DNA of 64,000 bases from UBA4744 sp963707435 (GCA_963707435.1 CAVPPF010000004.1:297527-361526), one strand, 5' to 3'. Shown: positions 52,601 to 62,323, counted from the stretch's first letter. The notes: generated from the sequence alone by a model not told the origin. Translations and numbers: made by a program.

Positions 52601-53562
52601 TACAGCGGTACCACCTCGGTATGAGGCAGGCGCAATTCGGCCAGGGCATCTGCCGCGTCGCGAATCTCCCGTTCGCCTGAGCAGAATACGAGCATGTCCC
52701 CCGACCCTTCCCCGGTGAGTTCCACCACGGCGTCACAAATACCCTGCGGCTGGTCACACGGTTCCGGGACGGACGCACCGTCGAGCGGTCGATAGCGCAC
52801 CTCGACCGGGTACGCCCGACCCGAGACCTCGATCACCGGAGCATCGTTGAAGTGTTCGGCAAATCGCTCCGTGTCGATGGTGGCCGAGGTGATGATGAGC
52901 TTGAGGTCGGGCCGTTTGGGAAGAAGCGTCTTGAGGTAGCCCAGCAGGAAGTCGATGTTGAGGCTGCGTTCGTGCGCTTCGTCGATGATGATCGTGTCGT
53001 AGCGGGACAGGCGGCGGTCCCCGTGGATCTCGGCCAGCAGGATGCCGTCGGTCATGACCTTGACCAGGGTGGTGTCGCCAACCTGATCTGAGAACCGGAC
53101 CTTGTAACCGACCAGCCCCCCGACGACAGAGCCGATCTCTTCCGCTACCCGTTCGGCAATCGATCGCGCTGCGATCCGCCGGGGCTGAGTGTGGCCGATT
53201 ATCGCCTCGACGCCGCGACCCAGCTCCAGGCAGAGTTTTGGCAGCTGGGTGCTCTTCCCGGACCCGGTCTCGCCGGCGACAATGACCACCTGATGGTCGC
53301 GGATGGTGTCCAGCAACTCCCGGCGCCGCTCGGTGATGGGCAACTCAGCCGGGTAGGAGAGCTTCTTCGGAGCGGCCGCCCGGCGCTGTGCCAGCCGGTG
53401 GAGAGCCACATCGATCTCCCCGGCGATGGTCTCCAGAACCTTCGCACGGCGGCCGGGGTCCGCAATGCGCTCGATCCCGGACAACCGGCGGCGGAAACGT
53501 TGCCGGTCGTTCGGCGTCAGGCCATCAAGGCGGCCACGGAGATCAGATGGAGTGGAGGTCAT
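49684..53562 (-). CDS. hrpA: ATP-dependent RNA helicase HrpA
   Basis: A 1292-aa DEAH-box helicase. Walker A GETGSGKST at 97-105 and the DEAH motif at 194-197 in IIIDEAHERSLN; further blocks are TSATIDTERF, QRAGRCGRLGPGVC and the OB-fold and HrpA-specific C-terminal domains, which account for the length. It unwinds RNA and acts on ribosome and mRNA quality control in other bacteria. ATG 53562 lacks a strong Shine-Dalgarno. Divergent from the aldo/keto reductase gene. Confidence 0.93.
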   Translation of the reverse strand: MTSTPSDLRGRLDGLTPNDRQRFRRRLSGIERIADPGRRAKVLETIAGEIDVALHRLAQRRAAAPKKLSYPAELPITERRRELLDTIRDHQVVIVAGETGSGKSTQLPKLCLELGRGVEAIIGHTQPRRIAARSIAERVAEEIGSVVGGLVGYKVRFSDQVGDTTLVKVMTDGILLAEIHGDRRLSRYDTIIIDEAHERSLNIDFLLGYLKTLLPKRPDLKLIITSATIDTERFAEHFNDAPVIEVSGRAYPVEVRYRPLDGASVPEPCDQPQGICDAVVELTGEGSGDMLVFCSGEREIRDAADALAELRLPHTEVVPLYGRLSSAEQHRVFQPHRGRRVVLATNVAETSLTVPGIRYVVDSGTARISRYSRRTKVQRLPIEPVSQASADQRAGRCGRLGPGVCIRLYSEDDYNARPQFTEPEIRRTNLASVILQMAARDLGEIEAFPFLDPPDARTVRDGIALLVELGALPGDLRDSVRRPTKLGRQLVEYPLDLRLARIIIESGRNDCLNEMLVIAAALAIQDPRERPVEKRQHADQLHARFRDESSDFLSWLLLWEYLGDERRARTSSQFRRMCRDEFLNYRRVREWQDIHAQLRDVAREQGLTLNRRPAAAEVVHRSLLAGLLSNIGHRDPDGFEYRGGRGARFSINPGSTLFKRSPEWVMAAELVDTSRLWARGVAAVDPEWVEEIAAHLVKRSYSDPWWDRERGTSMARETVTLYGLPLHTDRTVQYERVDTAGARELFIHGALVAGEWETDHAFMLHNRAKVAEVHELEARRRRAGLLVDDEVIFQFFDQRLPDDITSVRHFDRWWKEARREDPHQLDLSLEVLIDPAADPVDGEAFPEVWAHGDLALPLTYEFDPGSPTDGITVDVPIQGLDRVDPAVFEWHVPGLREELITALLRSLPKQIRKRFSPVPNTVRTLLDGLDPDDGGLLRYLRRELSRIGGVPVPADAFDLTRLPSHLQPTFRVVDAEGNVLAEGSDLTALKTELREQARATMAASGHELEQTGLTAWSIGELPSVVEVGGAAHSVRTYPALVDEGASVGVRLLATPAEQAEAMWAGTRRLLLLNLPSAGRLLRPLLTNEATAAVKSGPYEGSAEWAQDCLTCAVDQIMGQMDAPVWDGVAFEVLLTATRDNLDESLTEVARASLRILETLQSVRIAVARAPERFASSVADVAEQVDRLVYPGFVTGVGAGRLSDVDRYVQAIERRLDQLPEHYERDRQRMASVRKLEAEHDRLREALPGSVAVLEIAWMLQELRVSLFAQALGTRGKVSEKRIALALAKVLVE

Positions 53563-53635
53563 AGGAGGCTCAATGAGCCCACCCATGATGGTGGATCACC
53601 GCACGGTGTACCAACCCTGTTCGTAGAGTGGGTGC

Positions 53636-54592
53636 ATGGACACCGGACCCTTGGGCGACACCGGACTTAGGGTGAGCTCGCTCGGTCTCGGTCTGGCCGC
53701 GCTGGGCCGGCCGGGCTACTTGAACCTCGGCCACGGCAAAGATCTGGCCGGCCGGCGCGAGGTTGAGGCGCTCGAACATCACACCCATGTCATGCTGGAT
53801 GCGGCCCGGCAGTCCGGGATCCGGTATTTCGACGCGGCCCGCTCGTACGGCCGGGCCGAGTCCTTTCTGGCGAGTTGGCTGTCGGCCCGAGGCATTGAAC
53901 CGGAGGAAATCACGGTTGGCTCGAAATGGGGATACCGGTATACCGCCGATTGGCGGGTCGATGCCGAAACCCATGAGATCAAGGACCTGAGCCGCGGTCA
54001 CCTCCAATCGCAGTACTCCGAGAGCACCGGAATCCTCGGCCACTATCTGAAGCTGTATCAGATTCACTCGGCTACCCGCGCCGTGCTGGAGGATCACGCC
54101 GTGCTCGAGCACCTGGCGCGGATACGTGATCAGGGGGTCGTCGTCGGGCTGAGTGTCAGCGGGCCGCCGCAAAGCGAGACCATCCGGCAGGCCATCCAGG
54201 TCAGGGTGGGCGGTGTCCGTCTCTTCGGGTCCGTTCAGGCAACGTGGAACCTTCTCGAGCCTTCGGCCGGACCGGCGCTGCGAGCGGCTCACGAAGCGGG
54301 CATGGGTGTGATCGTCAAGGAAGCATTGGCCAACGGCCGTCTCACGGCTCGCGAGGGTTCGGTGGCGCAGGCGCTGGAGCGTTGGTTGCCGGGGACGGCA
54401 CCGGATGCAGCGGCCCTGGCCGCGGCCCTCGCCCGGCCCTGGGCGGACGTGGTTCTGAGCGGGGCGGCCACGCCCGACCAGCTCGCATCAAACCTGGCTT
54501 CCGTCGAGACGCCCGTTCCGGGCGAGCTGCCATCCATCGCTGAGGATCCTGAGCGGTACTGGTCGAAGCGGAGCAGCCTCACGTGGACCTAG
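53636..54592 (+). CDS. Aldo/keto reductase
   Basis: A 318-aa (beta/alpha)8 NADPH-dependent reductase. The GIRYFDAARSYGRAESFL block carries catalytic Asp and Tyr, and TVGSKWGY the lysine. The expected histidine strand is YLKLYQIHSAT. Substrate unknown. Confidence 0.88.
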   Translation: MDTGPLGDTGLRVSSLGLGLAALGRPGYLNLGHGKDLAGRREVEALEHHTHVMLDAARQSGIRYFDAARSYGRAESFLASWLSARGIEPEEITVGSKWGYRYTADWRVDAETHEIKDLSRGHLQSQYSESTGILGHYLKLYQIHSATRAVLEDHAVLEHLARIRDQGVVVGLSVSGPPQSETIRQAIQVRVGGVRLFGSVQATWNLLEPSAGPALRAAHEAGMGVIVKEALANGRLTAREGSVAQALERWLPGTAPDAAALAAALARPWADVVLSGAATPDQLASNLASVETPVPGELPSIAEDPERYWSKRSSLTWT

Positions 54593-54667
54593 TCGCGGCA
54601 CCGGCAGTTTCCGGCCGGTAGGTCGCTCTGCACGGTAAGTTGGCGGGACCCAGACGAGGACGTGACC

Positions 54668-55450
54668 ATGCACCCAGACATCAGCCGACGCGGGTTTCTC
54701 TACGACCTCGGCCGGGGAACCCTGGCCCTCGCCGTGTTCGGCCTCGCCGCCTGCACGGAGGCCGACGGTTCCCCCGATACCGTCTCAACGACCACCTCCG
54801 CAGGTGATCCCACCTCAACCACCACCAGACCGGAAGAAACCACGTCAACCCAGCCGTCCCAGGCCGTTTCGTGGCAACGAGTCAATCTCGGGTTCGTGTC
54901 GGCCTACATCGTGGTGAGAGGAGGGGAGGCTGCCATCGTCGACACGGGAGTCGCCGGAAGCGAATCCGACATCGAGGCCGGACTCGTCGCCGTAGGAGTC
55001 GACTGGAGCAGCGTCGGCCATGTCATCCTCACCCATCGCCACCCGGATCATCAAGGTAGCCTGCCTGCCGTCCTGGCCGCAGCCCCCGGCGCGACCGGCT
55101 ATGCCGGGGCGGGAGACCTGGACGCCATCACGTCGCCGAGAGCACTGGTTTCCGTGGGAGACGGCGACAAGGTCTTCGACCTGGAGATCATCGAAACCCC
55201 CGGCCACACCCCCGGGCACATCAGCGTCCTCTCGCCCGACGCAAGCTTGCTCATTGCCGGCGACGCGCTCAACGGCCAGGACGGCGGCGTGATCGGCGCC
55301 AACCCCCAGTACACGCCCGACATGGCAACCGCCAACCTCTCCGTCCAGAAGCTGGCCGGATTCCAATTTGACACGGTCGTGGTCGGGCACGGAGAACCGG
55401 TAGAAGGCGGGGCCGCAGGGCTGGTCGCCGAACTGGCAGCGTCGCTCTGA
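54668..55450 (+). CDS. Tat-exported metallo-beta-lactamase-fold lipoprotein
   Basis: A 260-aa MBL-fold hydrolase. The N-terminus SRRGFLYDLGRGTLALAVFGLAAC combines a twin-arginine signal and lipobox, so the enzyme should be exported folded and lipid-anchored. After a Thr-rich linker come LTHRHPDHQGS (metal ligands), ETPGHTPGH, and GDALNG and VVGHGEPV. Probable glyoxalase II-like or other hydrolase. GAGGA is 8 nt upstream of ATG 54668. Confidence 0.88.
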   Translation: MHPDISRRGFLYDLGRGTLALAVFGLAACTEADGSPDTVSTTTSAGDPTSTTTRPEETTSTQPSQAVSWQRVNLGFVSAYIVVRGGEAAIVDTGVAGSESDIEAGLVAVGVDWSSVGHVILTHRHPDHQGSLPAVLAAAPGATGYAGAGDLDAITSPRALVSVGDGDKVFDLEIIETPGHTPGHISVLSPDASLLIAGDALNGQDGGVIGANPQYTPDMATANLSVQKLAGFQFDTVVVGHGEPVEGGAAGLVAELAASL

Positions 55451-55461
55451 GCATTCTGCCC

Positions 55462-56430
55462 TCAGGGGATCAGCAGGACCTTGCCGGTGGTAGCTCGCGA
55501 CTCGAGCGCCCGATGGGCTTTCTCCGCGTCGGCCAACGCGAACCGGTCACCAACGCGCACCTGCAGCCGGCCTTCTTCGAGCCACTCGAACAGATCGCTG
55601 ACCCGGCTCTCCAGTTCGACCCGGGTGGCGATGTAGTCCTTCATCGAGGGGCGCGTCAGAAACAGGCTGCCCCCCTGGGTGAGCTCGAGCGGCGCTACCG
55701 GGGGCACCGACCCGCTGGCATTCCCGTACGTGACCATCAAGCCGCGCCGGCGTAAGACTCGCAGGCCGCCTGCGAAGGTTGCAGCCCCGACCCCGTCGTA
55801 GACCACGTCGATCGAGTGCGGACCAACCAGCGCTTCAATTGCCTCGGCGAAATCCACCTTCGTGTAGTCGATCACGTGGTCGGCGCCCGCCGCACCGGCG
55901 ATTGCCGCCTTCTCATCGCCGCCGGCGGTGGCAACGATCTCGGCGCCGAGGAGGTTGGCGATCTGGATGAGCAGTTGCCCGACTCCACCGGCACCCGCAT
56001 GGATCAGGCACCGGTGGCCGGGGCCGAGCGCAAAGGTGTCGGTGGCCAGATAGTGAGCCGTAATGCCCTGCAGCATCACCGCGGCCGCCGTCTCCAAATC
56101 GATGGAACCGGGCACCCGCACCGCCCGGGCAACCGGCACGGCTACCCGTTCGGCATAGGAGGCACCGACATCGGCCCAGGCCACCCGATCTCCGATTCGC
56201 CAGCCTTTCACGTCCGAACCGAGCAGCTCGATGCTGCCTGCGCCTTCCTGACCGGGTACGAACGGCAGGTCACGGGGGTAGAGCCCGCTGCGGTGATAGG
56301 TGTCGATGTAGTTGAGTCCCGCCGCCGCGAGTCGCACGACTACTTCGTCCGGACCCGGAATCGGGCTCGGAACTTCGTCCCACGACAGGACCTCCGCCCC
56401 ACCCGTCTCGCAGATCTGGACGGCATGCAT
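55462..56430 (-). CDS. NADPH:quinone oxidoreductase, zeta-crystallin type
   Basis: A 322-aa zinc-free medium-chain dehydrogenase/reductase. GLNYIDTYHRSGLYP, PFVPGQEGAGSIELLG and the Rossmann IHAGAGGVGQLLIQIA are typical of QOR/zeta-crystallin enzymes. AAAGGAG is 8 nt upstream of ATG 56430. Convergent with the MBL gene. Confidence 0.92.
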   Translation of the reverse strand: MHAVQICETGGAEVLSWDEVPSPIPGPDEVVVRLAAAGLNYIDTYHRSGLYPRDLPFVPGQEGAGSIELLGSDVKGWRIGDRVAWADVGASYAERVAVPVARAVRVPGSIDLETAAAVMLQGITAHYLATDTFALGPGHRCLIHAGAGGVGQLLIQIANLLGAEIVATAGGDEKAAIAGAAGADHVIDYTKVDFAEAIEALVGPHSIDVVYDGVGAATFAGGLRVLRRRGLMVTYGNASGSVPPVAPLELTQGGSLFLTRPSMKDYIATRVELESRVSDLFEWLEEGRLQVRVGDRFALADAEKAHRALESRATTGKVLLIP

Positions 56431-56578
56431 CGGGTCGCTCCTTTCCAGAACCGACACTAGAAGACCGGCTGCGTCGAAGTTGGGAAACTTGCGCGGCGGT
56501 AGCCGTCATCCCTACCAATCGGCAGTACCGTAGAAGCGATAAGGAGGCAGTCGGCCGATCCCACGGCTCGACACATCT

Positions 56579-58048
56579 ATGCGTGTTCTCGTCACCGGAG
56601 CAACCGGCTACGTCGGGGGAAGGCTGGTCCCGCGCCTCTTGGAGGCGGGCCATCAGGTTCGCTGTCTCGTGCGTGATCCCCGCAAGCTCGATCAGGATCC
56701 CTGGCGCGAGCAAGTGGAAGTTGTCCGGGGCGACATCCTCGAACCGGCCACACTCGACGCAGCCCTGGACGGTTGTGAAGCGGCGTACTACCTGGTGCAC
56801 TCGATGGACGGAGTCGGCCGCTTTGCCGAGCGCGACCGGGTGGGCGCAAAGAACTTCCAACAGGCTGCGGACCGGGCAGCAGTCAGACGGATCGTGTACC
56901 TGGGAGGGATGGGCGGCGGCGACGACCTCTCCAAGCACCTCTCCAGCCGACACGAGGTGGGTCAGGTCCTCGCAGGCGGTGTCACCCCGGTCACCGAGCT
57001 GCGGGCTGCCGTCATCATCGGATCCGGGTCGGTTTCCTTCGAGATGTTGCGCTACCTCACCGAAGTTCTGCCCGTGATGGTGACTCCCCGGTGGGTTCGA
57101 ACCCGCTGCCAACCCATAGCCATCCGCGACGTTCTGGGAATCCTGGTTGACGCGCTCCACGACACCGGCGAGGAGGATCACATCTACGAAATCGGTGGTC
57201 CCGACGTCCTCGAATACGAGCAGATGATGCGGATCTATGCCGAGGAGGCCTCCTTGCCGCGACGCCTCATCGTGCCGGTGCCGGTCTTGAGCCCAAAACT
57301 GTCCTCCCATTGGGTCGGGTTGGTCACTCCCATCCCGAGCGGTATCGCCAAACCCCTGGTCGACAGCCTCCGCAACGAGGTCGTGGTGCAGGATTCCTCG
57401 TTCCTGGAGAACTACCCGCGGAAGCTCCTGACCTACCGTGAAGCCGTCGGGCGCGCCCTGGAGGTTTCCGAAGGATTGGCCGTACCGACCAGGTGGTCGG
57501 ATGCCGAGGCGTCACCTGCCCAACCCACCTCGTCCGACCCGGACTGGTCGGGCGGGACGCTGTATCGGGATCATCGGGAAGTATCGGCCCGGGCAACGAG
57601 CGCCGATCTGTTCTGGGCGTTCTCGAGAATCGGTGGGACCAACGGCTACTACGGTTTCGGCTGGGCCTGGCAGCTGCGCGGATTGGCCGACAGTCTGGTC
57701 GGGGGCGTCGGTCTCCGGCGCGGACGCAGGCACCCCGAAGAGCTTCGACCCGGGGAAGCCCTGGACTTCTGGCGGGTGGCGGCCGTCGAACCGGGCCGCC
57801 GGCTGCTCCTGCATGCGGAAATGCGCCTGCCGGGCGAAGCATGGTTGGAGTTCCGCGCTGATGGTGAGGGCAACGAGGCGACCTTGCGACAGACGGCCTA
57901 CTTCCGTCCGCGCGGCCTCTTAGGACGCCTGTACTGGGCCGTGCTGATCCCGTTTCATGCCGTCATCTTCGGGCTGATGGCGAAGAGGATCGCCGCCGCC
58001 GCTGAGGACCGTTCCGAGATACTCCCGCCTGCCCGCGAGCGGGCCTAG
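56579..58048 (+). CDS. NAD(P)-binding SDR fused to a DUF2867 domain
   Basis: A 489-aa two-domain protein. An N-terminal atypical SDR (about 1-290) begins VLVTGATGYVGGRLVPRLL and contains the AYYLVHSMDG block; a C-terminal DUF2867 domain (about 325-480) has SARATSADLFWAFSRIGG and GWAWQLRGLAD. Related to uncharacterised YwnB/YbjT-like proteins. Role unknown. Confidence 0.88.
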   Translation: MRVLVTGATGYVGGRLVPRLLEAGHQVRCLVRDPRKLDQDPWREQVEVVRGDILEPATLDAALDGCEAAYYLVHSMDGVGRFAERDRVGAKNFQQAADRAAVRRIVYLGGMGGGDDLSKHLSSRHEVGQVLAGGVTPVTELRAAVIIGSGSVSFEMLRYLTEVLPVMVTPRWVRTRCQPIAIRDVLGILVDALHDTGEEDHIYEIGGPDVLEYEQMMRIYAEEASLPRRLIVPVPVLSPKLSSHWVGLVTPIPSGIAKPLVDSLRNEVVVQDSSFLENYPRKLLTYREAVGRALEVSEGLAVPTRWSDAEASPAQPTSSDPDWSGGTLYRDHREVSARATSADLFWAFSRIGGTNGYYGFGWAWQLRGLADSLVGGVGLRRGRRHPEELRPGEALDFWRVAAVEPGRRLLLHAEMRLPGEAWLEFRADGEGNEATLRQTAYFRPRGLLGRLYWAVLIPFHAVIFGLMAKRIAAAAEDRSEILPPARERA

Positions 58049-58065
58049 CCGCAGGCTCAATCGAA

Positions 58066-59313
58066 TCAGCCGAGCGAGGCCGCCACAGCTTCGCCCGTGC
58101 GTCGACCTGAAAAGAGCGCACCCTGAATCGAGCCGGTGTCCCGATGATCGCCACACACCCAGAGTGTTTCACCGAGCCGTACGTTCTCCCTAGGGTGGAA
58201 CGGCGGCGATTGGTCGGGTTGCCCGTGGGCAATGTGATAGGTCCGCAGGTGGTCCCAGGTGGCAACGGACGGCCCGAACCACCCGGTCAACTGGGCCCGC
58301 ACGGCCGGTTCGAGATCCTCGGGTTGTGGTCCGGGACAGGCGGCGGCGATCAACACCCGGCCGGGCGGAGCGTACGAGGGCGCCACGGTGCTCATCACGG
58401 CCAGATTGGCCACCGGGCCGCTATGACCTCCGTCGAGGACCACCATCGGATCCCCGATGGGATCGGCCCCGGCGGCGAAGTAGACGCACGAGACGGAGCG
58501 GGAACCGATCGGTTCCAGTCCCAGCAGACGCACCGCCGCCGGACCCTCGGTGGCGACGACCACGGCGCCGGCGTCGACTCTGGCACCTCCGGCAACGACA
58601 ACACCTGCGGGGTCGACGGCCACGACCTGGGTATCGAGGTGGATGGCGGCGGCGGGGAGCCGGGCAGCCAGCTGAGCCGGAATGGCCCCCATGCCTTCGG
58701 CCGGGACGGCCGAATCGCCCATCGTCAGCGAGCGGAAGATCGTATCGAACATCCTGCGCGACGTGTCGAGCTCAGGGTCGAGCTGGATGCCGGTGAACAG
58801 AGGTCCGAGGAACCGCTCGACGAACCGATCGCTGAACCCGAGCCCGGCCAGGTACTGCCGGGTCGGGATGTCGGCGCCGCGCAGCAGAGCCTTCGGGTCG
58901 GACCGCTTCAGGCGCGTCCGCAGAGCCAGGAGCCGCACCTTGTCACCAATCGAGCCCACCGGACTGAGGGCCGTATCCAGCAGCGTTGACGGCTTGCGGA
59001 ACGGATCCCCGACCCGGTACCCGCGATCGCCGAGCCAGACGACCGCCCCCGGATCAAACCGCCGAAGGTCAAGTGCCTTCAGATCCAACTGGCGGTGCGC
59101 TTCGGGATACCCAGTGAGCATCACCTGAAATCCCCGGTCCAGAAGGAACCCGTCGACCCGGTCCGTCCTGACCCGCCCACCGACGCCGTCGGACGCTTCG
59201 AGCACCAGCACGTCCCGGCTGGCTTGCTGGAGGGTGGTGGCAGCTGCCAGGCCGGCCAGACCAGCGCCGACCACGACGACCTCGGCCGTCTGTGGAAGCG
59301 AAGCATCGTTCAT
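58066..59313 (-). CDS. FAD-dependent amine oxidase-like oxidoreductase
   Basis: A 415-aa flavoprotein: VVVVGAGLAGLAAATTL, then GGRVRTDRVDGFLLDRGFQ near the N-terminus and a C-terminal VCGDHRDTGSIQGALFSGR. Related to phytoene desaturase/protoporphyrinogen oxidase-like enzymes. Substrate unknown. Convergent with the SDR-DUF2867 gene. Confidence 0.88.
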   Translation of the reverse strand: MNDASLPQTAEVVVVGAGLAGLAAATTLQQASRDVLVLEASDGVGGRVRTDRVDGFLLDRGFQVMLTGYPEAHRQLDLKALDLRRFDPGAVVWLGDRGYRVGDPFRKPSTLLDTALSPVGSIGDKVRLLALRTRLKRSDPKALLRGADIPTRQYLAGLGFSDRFVERFLGPLFTGIQLDPELDTSRRMFDTIFRSLTMGDSAVPAEGMGAIPAQLAARLPAAAIHLDTQVVAVDPAGVVVAGGARVDAGAVVVATEGPAAVRLLGLEPIGSRSVSCVYFAAGADPIGDPMVVLDGGHSGPVANLAVMSTVAPSYAPPGRVLIAAACPGPQPEDLEPAVRAQLTGWFGPSVATWDHLRTYHIAHGQPDQSPPFHPRENVRLGETLWVCGDHRDTGSIQGALFSGRRTGEAVAASLG

Positions 59314-59414
59314 GGGCCCATCCTCGCAGAAGAGAAGCCATTGGCAGCCGGCAGGGCTCCGCCGGCCGGGTGCAAGAATGGCAAGCGGATCGGCTTTCCG
59401 CCGGGAGATGACCT

Positions 59415-60314
59415 TTGACGATTGCGATCACAACCGGGGCACTCACCAAGTACTACGGGAAACAGCGCGGCCTCGACGGGCTCAACCTCGAGGTTGAGGC
59501 GGGCGAGATCTACGGCTTCCTCGGCCCCAACGGAGCGGGCAAGACCACCACCATCCGGCTCCTCCTCGACGTACTCCGCCCGACCAGCGGACGGGCCGTG
59601 GTGCTGGGGCTCAACCCTCGAACCGAGGGAGTGGAGCTTCGCAAACGGGTCGGGTACCTCCCCGGCGACTTCGTGGTCAACGGACGACAAACCTCCCGCC
59701 AGCTGTTCAACCACCTCGGAACACTCCGAGGCGGTATCAACCGCCGGTACCTCGACGAGCTGACCGAACGGCTTGGACTCGACCCGACGATCACGATTCG
59801 GAGCCTGTCCAAGGGCAACCGCCAGAAGGTGGGACTGGTCCAGGCGTTCATGCACCGGCCCGAGCTGCTCATCCTCGACGAGCCGACCAGCGGCCTCGAT
59901 CCGATGCTGCAACGAGAGTTCCAGGCAATGGCCAAAGAGGCGACGGCGGAGGGCCGAACCGTTTTCATGTCTTCGCATGTGCTGAGCGAGGTGCAGGAGG
60001 TCGCCGATCGGGCCGGCATCATCCGGGAAGGCCGGTTGGTGGCCGTGGACCGGGTGGAGACGCTGAGGGAAAGGTCGGTCCGCCGGGTCGAAGTCGTCTT
60101 CGACGAACCGGTCCCCGCCCAGGTATTCGCTCGCATCGAAGGTGTCGAGAAGGTCACGGTCGAAGGATCCACCCTCAGGTGCCAGCTACGCGGGAGCGCG
60201 GATGAGTTCGTGAAGGCCATCGCCCGGTTCGGTGTGGCTTCGCTCCTGGCCGAGGAGCAGGATCTCGAAGAAATGTTCTTCGCCTACTACTCCGATGAGG
60301 CCGACCATGCTTGA
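59415..60314 (+). CDS. ABC exporter ATPase
   Basis: A 299-aa ATPase of the ABC-2 type. Walker A GPNGAGKTT, signature LSKGNRQKVGL and Walker B LLILDEPTSGLD. The C-terminal domain (220-299) is the typical extension of this group. TTG 59415 with GGGAG 9 nt upstream is the likely start. The stop overlaps the permease by eight bases. Confidence 0.9.
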   Translation: MTIAITTGALTKYYGKQRGLDGLNLEVEAGEIYGFLGPNGAGKTTTIRLLLDVLRPTSGRAVVLGLNPRTEGVELRKRVGYLPGDFVVNGRQTSRQLFNHLGTLRGGINRRYLDELTERLGLDPTITIRSLSKGNRQKVGLVQAFMHRPELLILDEPTSGLDPMLQREFQAMAKEATAEGRTVFMSSHVLSEVQEVADRAGIIREGRLVAVDRVETLRERSVRRVEVVFDEPVPAQVFARIEGVEKVTVEGSTLRCQLRGSADEFVKAIARFGVASLLAEEQDLEEMFFAYYSDEADHA

Positions 60315-61098
60315 GATCACCCGCAAGGCCCTCTGGGATCAGCGCAAGAATCTCCTGGGCTGGACGATCGGCCTGGCCGGCGCCACGTTCATCTACACGG
60401 GCGTGTACGGGATCTTCGACCCAACCGAATTCGACACCATCATGGATTCACTTCCCGAAACCATGGTGCAGGCCTTTGGATGGGAGAACATGGCCAGTCC
60501 CTCCGGCTACCTGGGCAGCACCGTCTACGGGCTGGTGGTTCCCGTCCTGACGGTGATCTTTGCCATCGCCTTCGGGACTCGCCTGCTGGCCGCCGACGAG
60601 GAAGCGGGCACGCTCGAACTGATCGTCACGTACCCGGTATCGAGGATCTCACTCGTGTTGCAACGGGCGCTGACCGTTGCTGTTGCCGGTCTCGGTGTCG
60701 CAACCGTGGTCTTTGCGGTCGCCGCGCTCCTGGCCGGGCCCGTCGAACTCGAAGTGCCCCTGGACAACCTCCTGGCCGCCAGCTTCCAACTGGGCCTGCT
60801 GGCACTGGTGTTTGGAACCTTGGTCATGGCCCTCGGCGGTTTCGTGGGCAGACGCGGGGTGGTGATGGGAGCTGCCGCAGCAGTGGCGGTGGTGAGCTAC
60901 TTCGGAGCGACCATCGTGCCCCAGATCTCCGGGCTGGAGTGGTTCCAGAACCTTTCCGTCTTCCACTTCTACGACGGGGCCGGAGTTCTCGAGGACGGGT
61001 TCGTGGCGACCGATGCGCTCATCCTGATCGGGCTGAGTGTGATCCTGGTGGCGCTCGCCGCTGTCGGATTCAACCGGCGGGACATCGGAACGGGCTGA
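60307..61098 (+). CDS. ABC-2 type permease
   Basis: A 263-aa membrane protein with six hydrophobic helices. LWDQRKNLLGWTIG at the N-terminus and the ADEEAGTLELIVTYPVSR motif are typical of ABC-2 permeases. Pairs with the ATPase; the substrate could be a drug, lipid or peptide. No regulator is adjacent. Confidence 0.9.
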   Translation: MLEITRKALWDQRKNLLGWTIGLAGATFIYTGVYGIFDPTEFDTIMDSLPETMVQAFGWENMASPSGYLGSTVYGLVVPVLTVIFAIAFGTRLLAADEEAGTLELIVTYPVSRISLVLQRALTVAVAGLGVATVVFAVAALLAGPVELEVPLDNLLAASFQLGLLALVFGTLVMALGGFVGRRGVVMGAAAAVAVVSYFGATIVPQISGLEWFQNLSVFHFYDGAGVLEDGFVATDALILIGLSVILVALAAVGFNRRDIGTG

Positions 61099-61153
61099 TC
61101 GGCCCGCGACAGCTACATCCCGGTCGGAGCTCGCCGTAGCCGCTCCGGCTCGC

Positions 61154-62014
61154 TCATGAGGTTGCCTTCTCTTGCCTGAGGCCGGTAAAGAAGGCCGGCC
61201 AGCTCACATGCTCTCTGCCTGCGGCCTCGAGATAATGGCTGGGGTTGTCGGCTTCTCCGTCTCGAATGCCCTGGTAGATGCCGGTGATGACCGTGCCCAT
61301 GAACTCACCCAGCTCGGCGACCCGATCCGCACGGTATTCCTCGACGGTCATCGGGGTGTAGGTCAGATCGGTGCCGAAGGTGCTGTTGAGGTAGTCCGCC
61401 AGCTCGTATTGCGTGATAGCCGCTCCGTGCAGGTTGTAGGTGCGGCCGTTGTGCTTGTCCTCCGTGAGCATCCGCGCGTAGGCGTAGGCCAGCTCCGACC
61501 GGGTGGTGTAGCCACATCGACCGTCGCCGGCGCAATTGGTGATACCACCGGCTTTCTTGTAGCTCTCGAGGTATTCGACGTCGGGCTCGATGTAGATCCC
61601 GTTGCGCCCGTTAGCCCAGGCCAGCCCGCTGTAACGCACGTCCTCTTCGGTCTGTCGATTGCTCTGAACGATCGGCGAGAAGGCCGTGTCGTGTTCCGCC
61701 CCCTGGACGCTGGTGTAGACGATCTTCTTCACGCCGGCACTCCGTGCAGCCTCGATCACGTTGCGGTGCTGGGTGATGCGCCGCTCCGGAGCGTCCATAC
61801 CGGAAACCAACAGAACCGCATCCACAGCCTGCAGCGACTCCTCCAGGAGGCCCTTTTCGTTGTAGTCACCGGGACGAATCTCGATGCCCAGATGCTTCGC
61901 CTTGGCAGTGGTCCGGGCCAACCCAACGATGTTCGTGCTTGGGATCAGAGCAAGCAGCGCCTCGACGACCTGCGATCCGAGCTGACCGCTCGCCGCAGTG
62001 ATGGCTACCTTCAT
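61154..62014 (-). CDS. NmrA-like NAD(P)H:quinone oxidoreductase
   Basis: A 286-aa atypical SDR: VAITAASGQLGSQVVEALL, and VYTSVQGAEHDTAF near residue 100; close in layout to QorB/YtfG quinone reductases. GGAGG lies just upstream of ATG 62014. Convergent with the ABC permease gene. Confidence 0.9.
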   Translation of the reverse strand: MKVAITAASGQLGSQVVEALLALIPSTNIVGLARTTAKAKHLGIEIRPGDYNEKGLLEESLQAVDAVLLVSGMDAPERRITQHRNVIEAARSAGVKKIVYTSVQGAEHDTAFSPIVQSNRQTEEDVRYSGLAWANGRNGIYIEPDVEYLESYKKAGGITNCAGDGRCGYTTRSELAYAYARMLTEDKHNGRTYNLHGAAITQYELADYLNSTFGTDLTYTPMTVEEYRADRVAELGEFMGTVITGIYQGIRDGEADNPSHYLEAAGREHVSWPAFFTGLRQEKATS

Positions 62015-62323
62015 CTGCCCCTCCTCATTGCTTGGCGCGTCAGTGCACCTACCCAGTCTGGACGATCGCCACAGATTGCAGGGGTTCCATCGTGGGGAAC
62101 CATGGGCAACCGGATCCGTTCGCCCTTTGCAGGCTCCCAACGCTCACGTCTGGAATGCCCGCAGTTGACAGTGCCAACAAGGAGCTTGCCGGGGCGTCCG
62201 CGAGGGTTTCGGGTTGAGAGAGCACTCTGCCCAGCAGCGTCTCTTTGCCCCTCGCTGAATCCCGAACATCGGTCTGTGAAGGGCCCGACCCAAACCAACC
62301 AGTCGCTGCCCCGGCCCAGCGGA
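62015..62323. other. 309-bp intergenic region, no gene seen
   Basis: Between the NmrA-like start and the HEAT-repeat gene stop. The possible frames lack ribosome sites and plausible composition. It should contain the NmrA-like promoter. Confidence 0.5.
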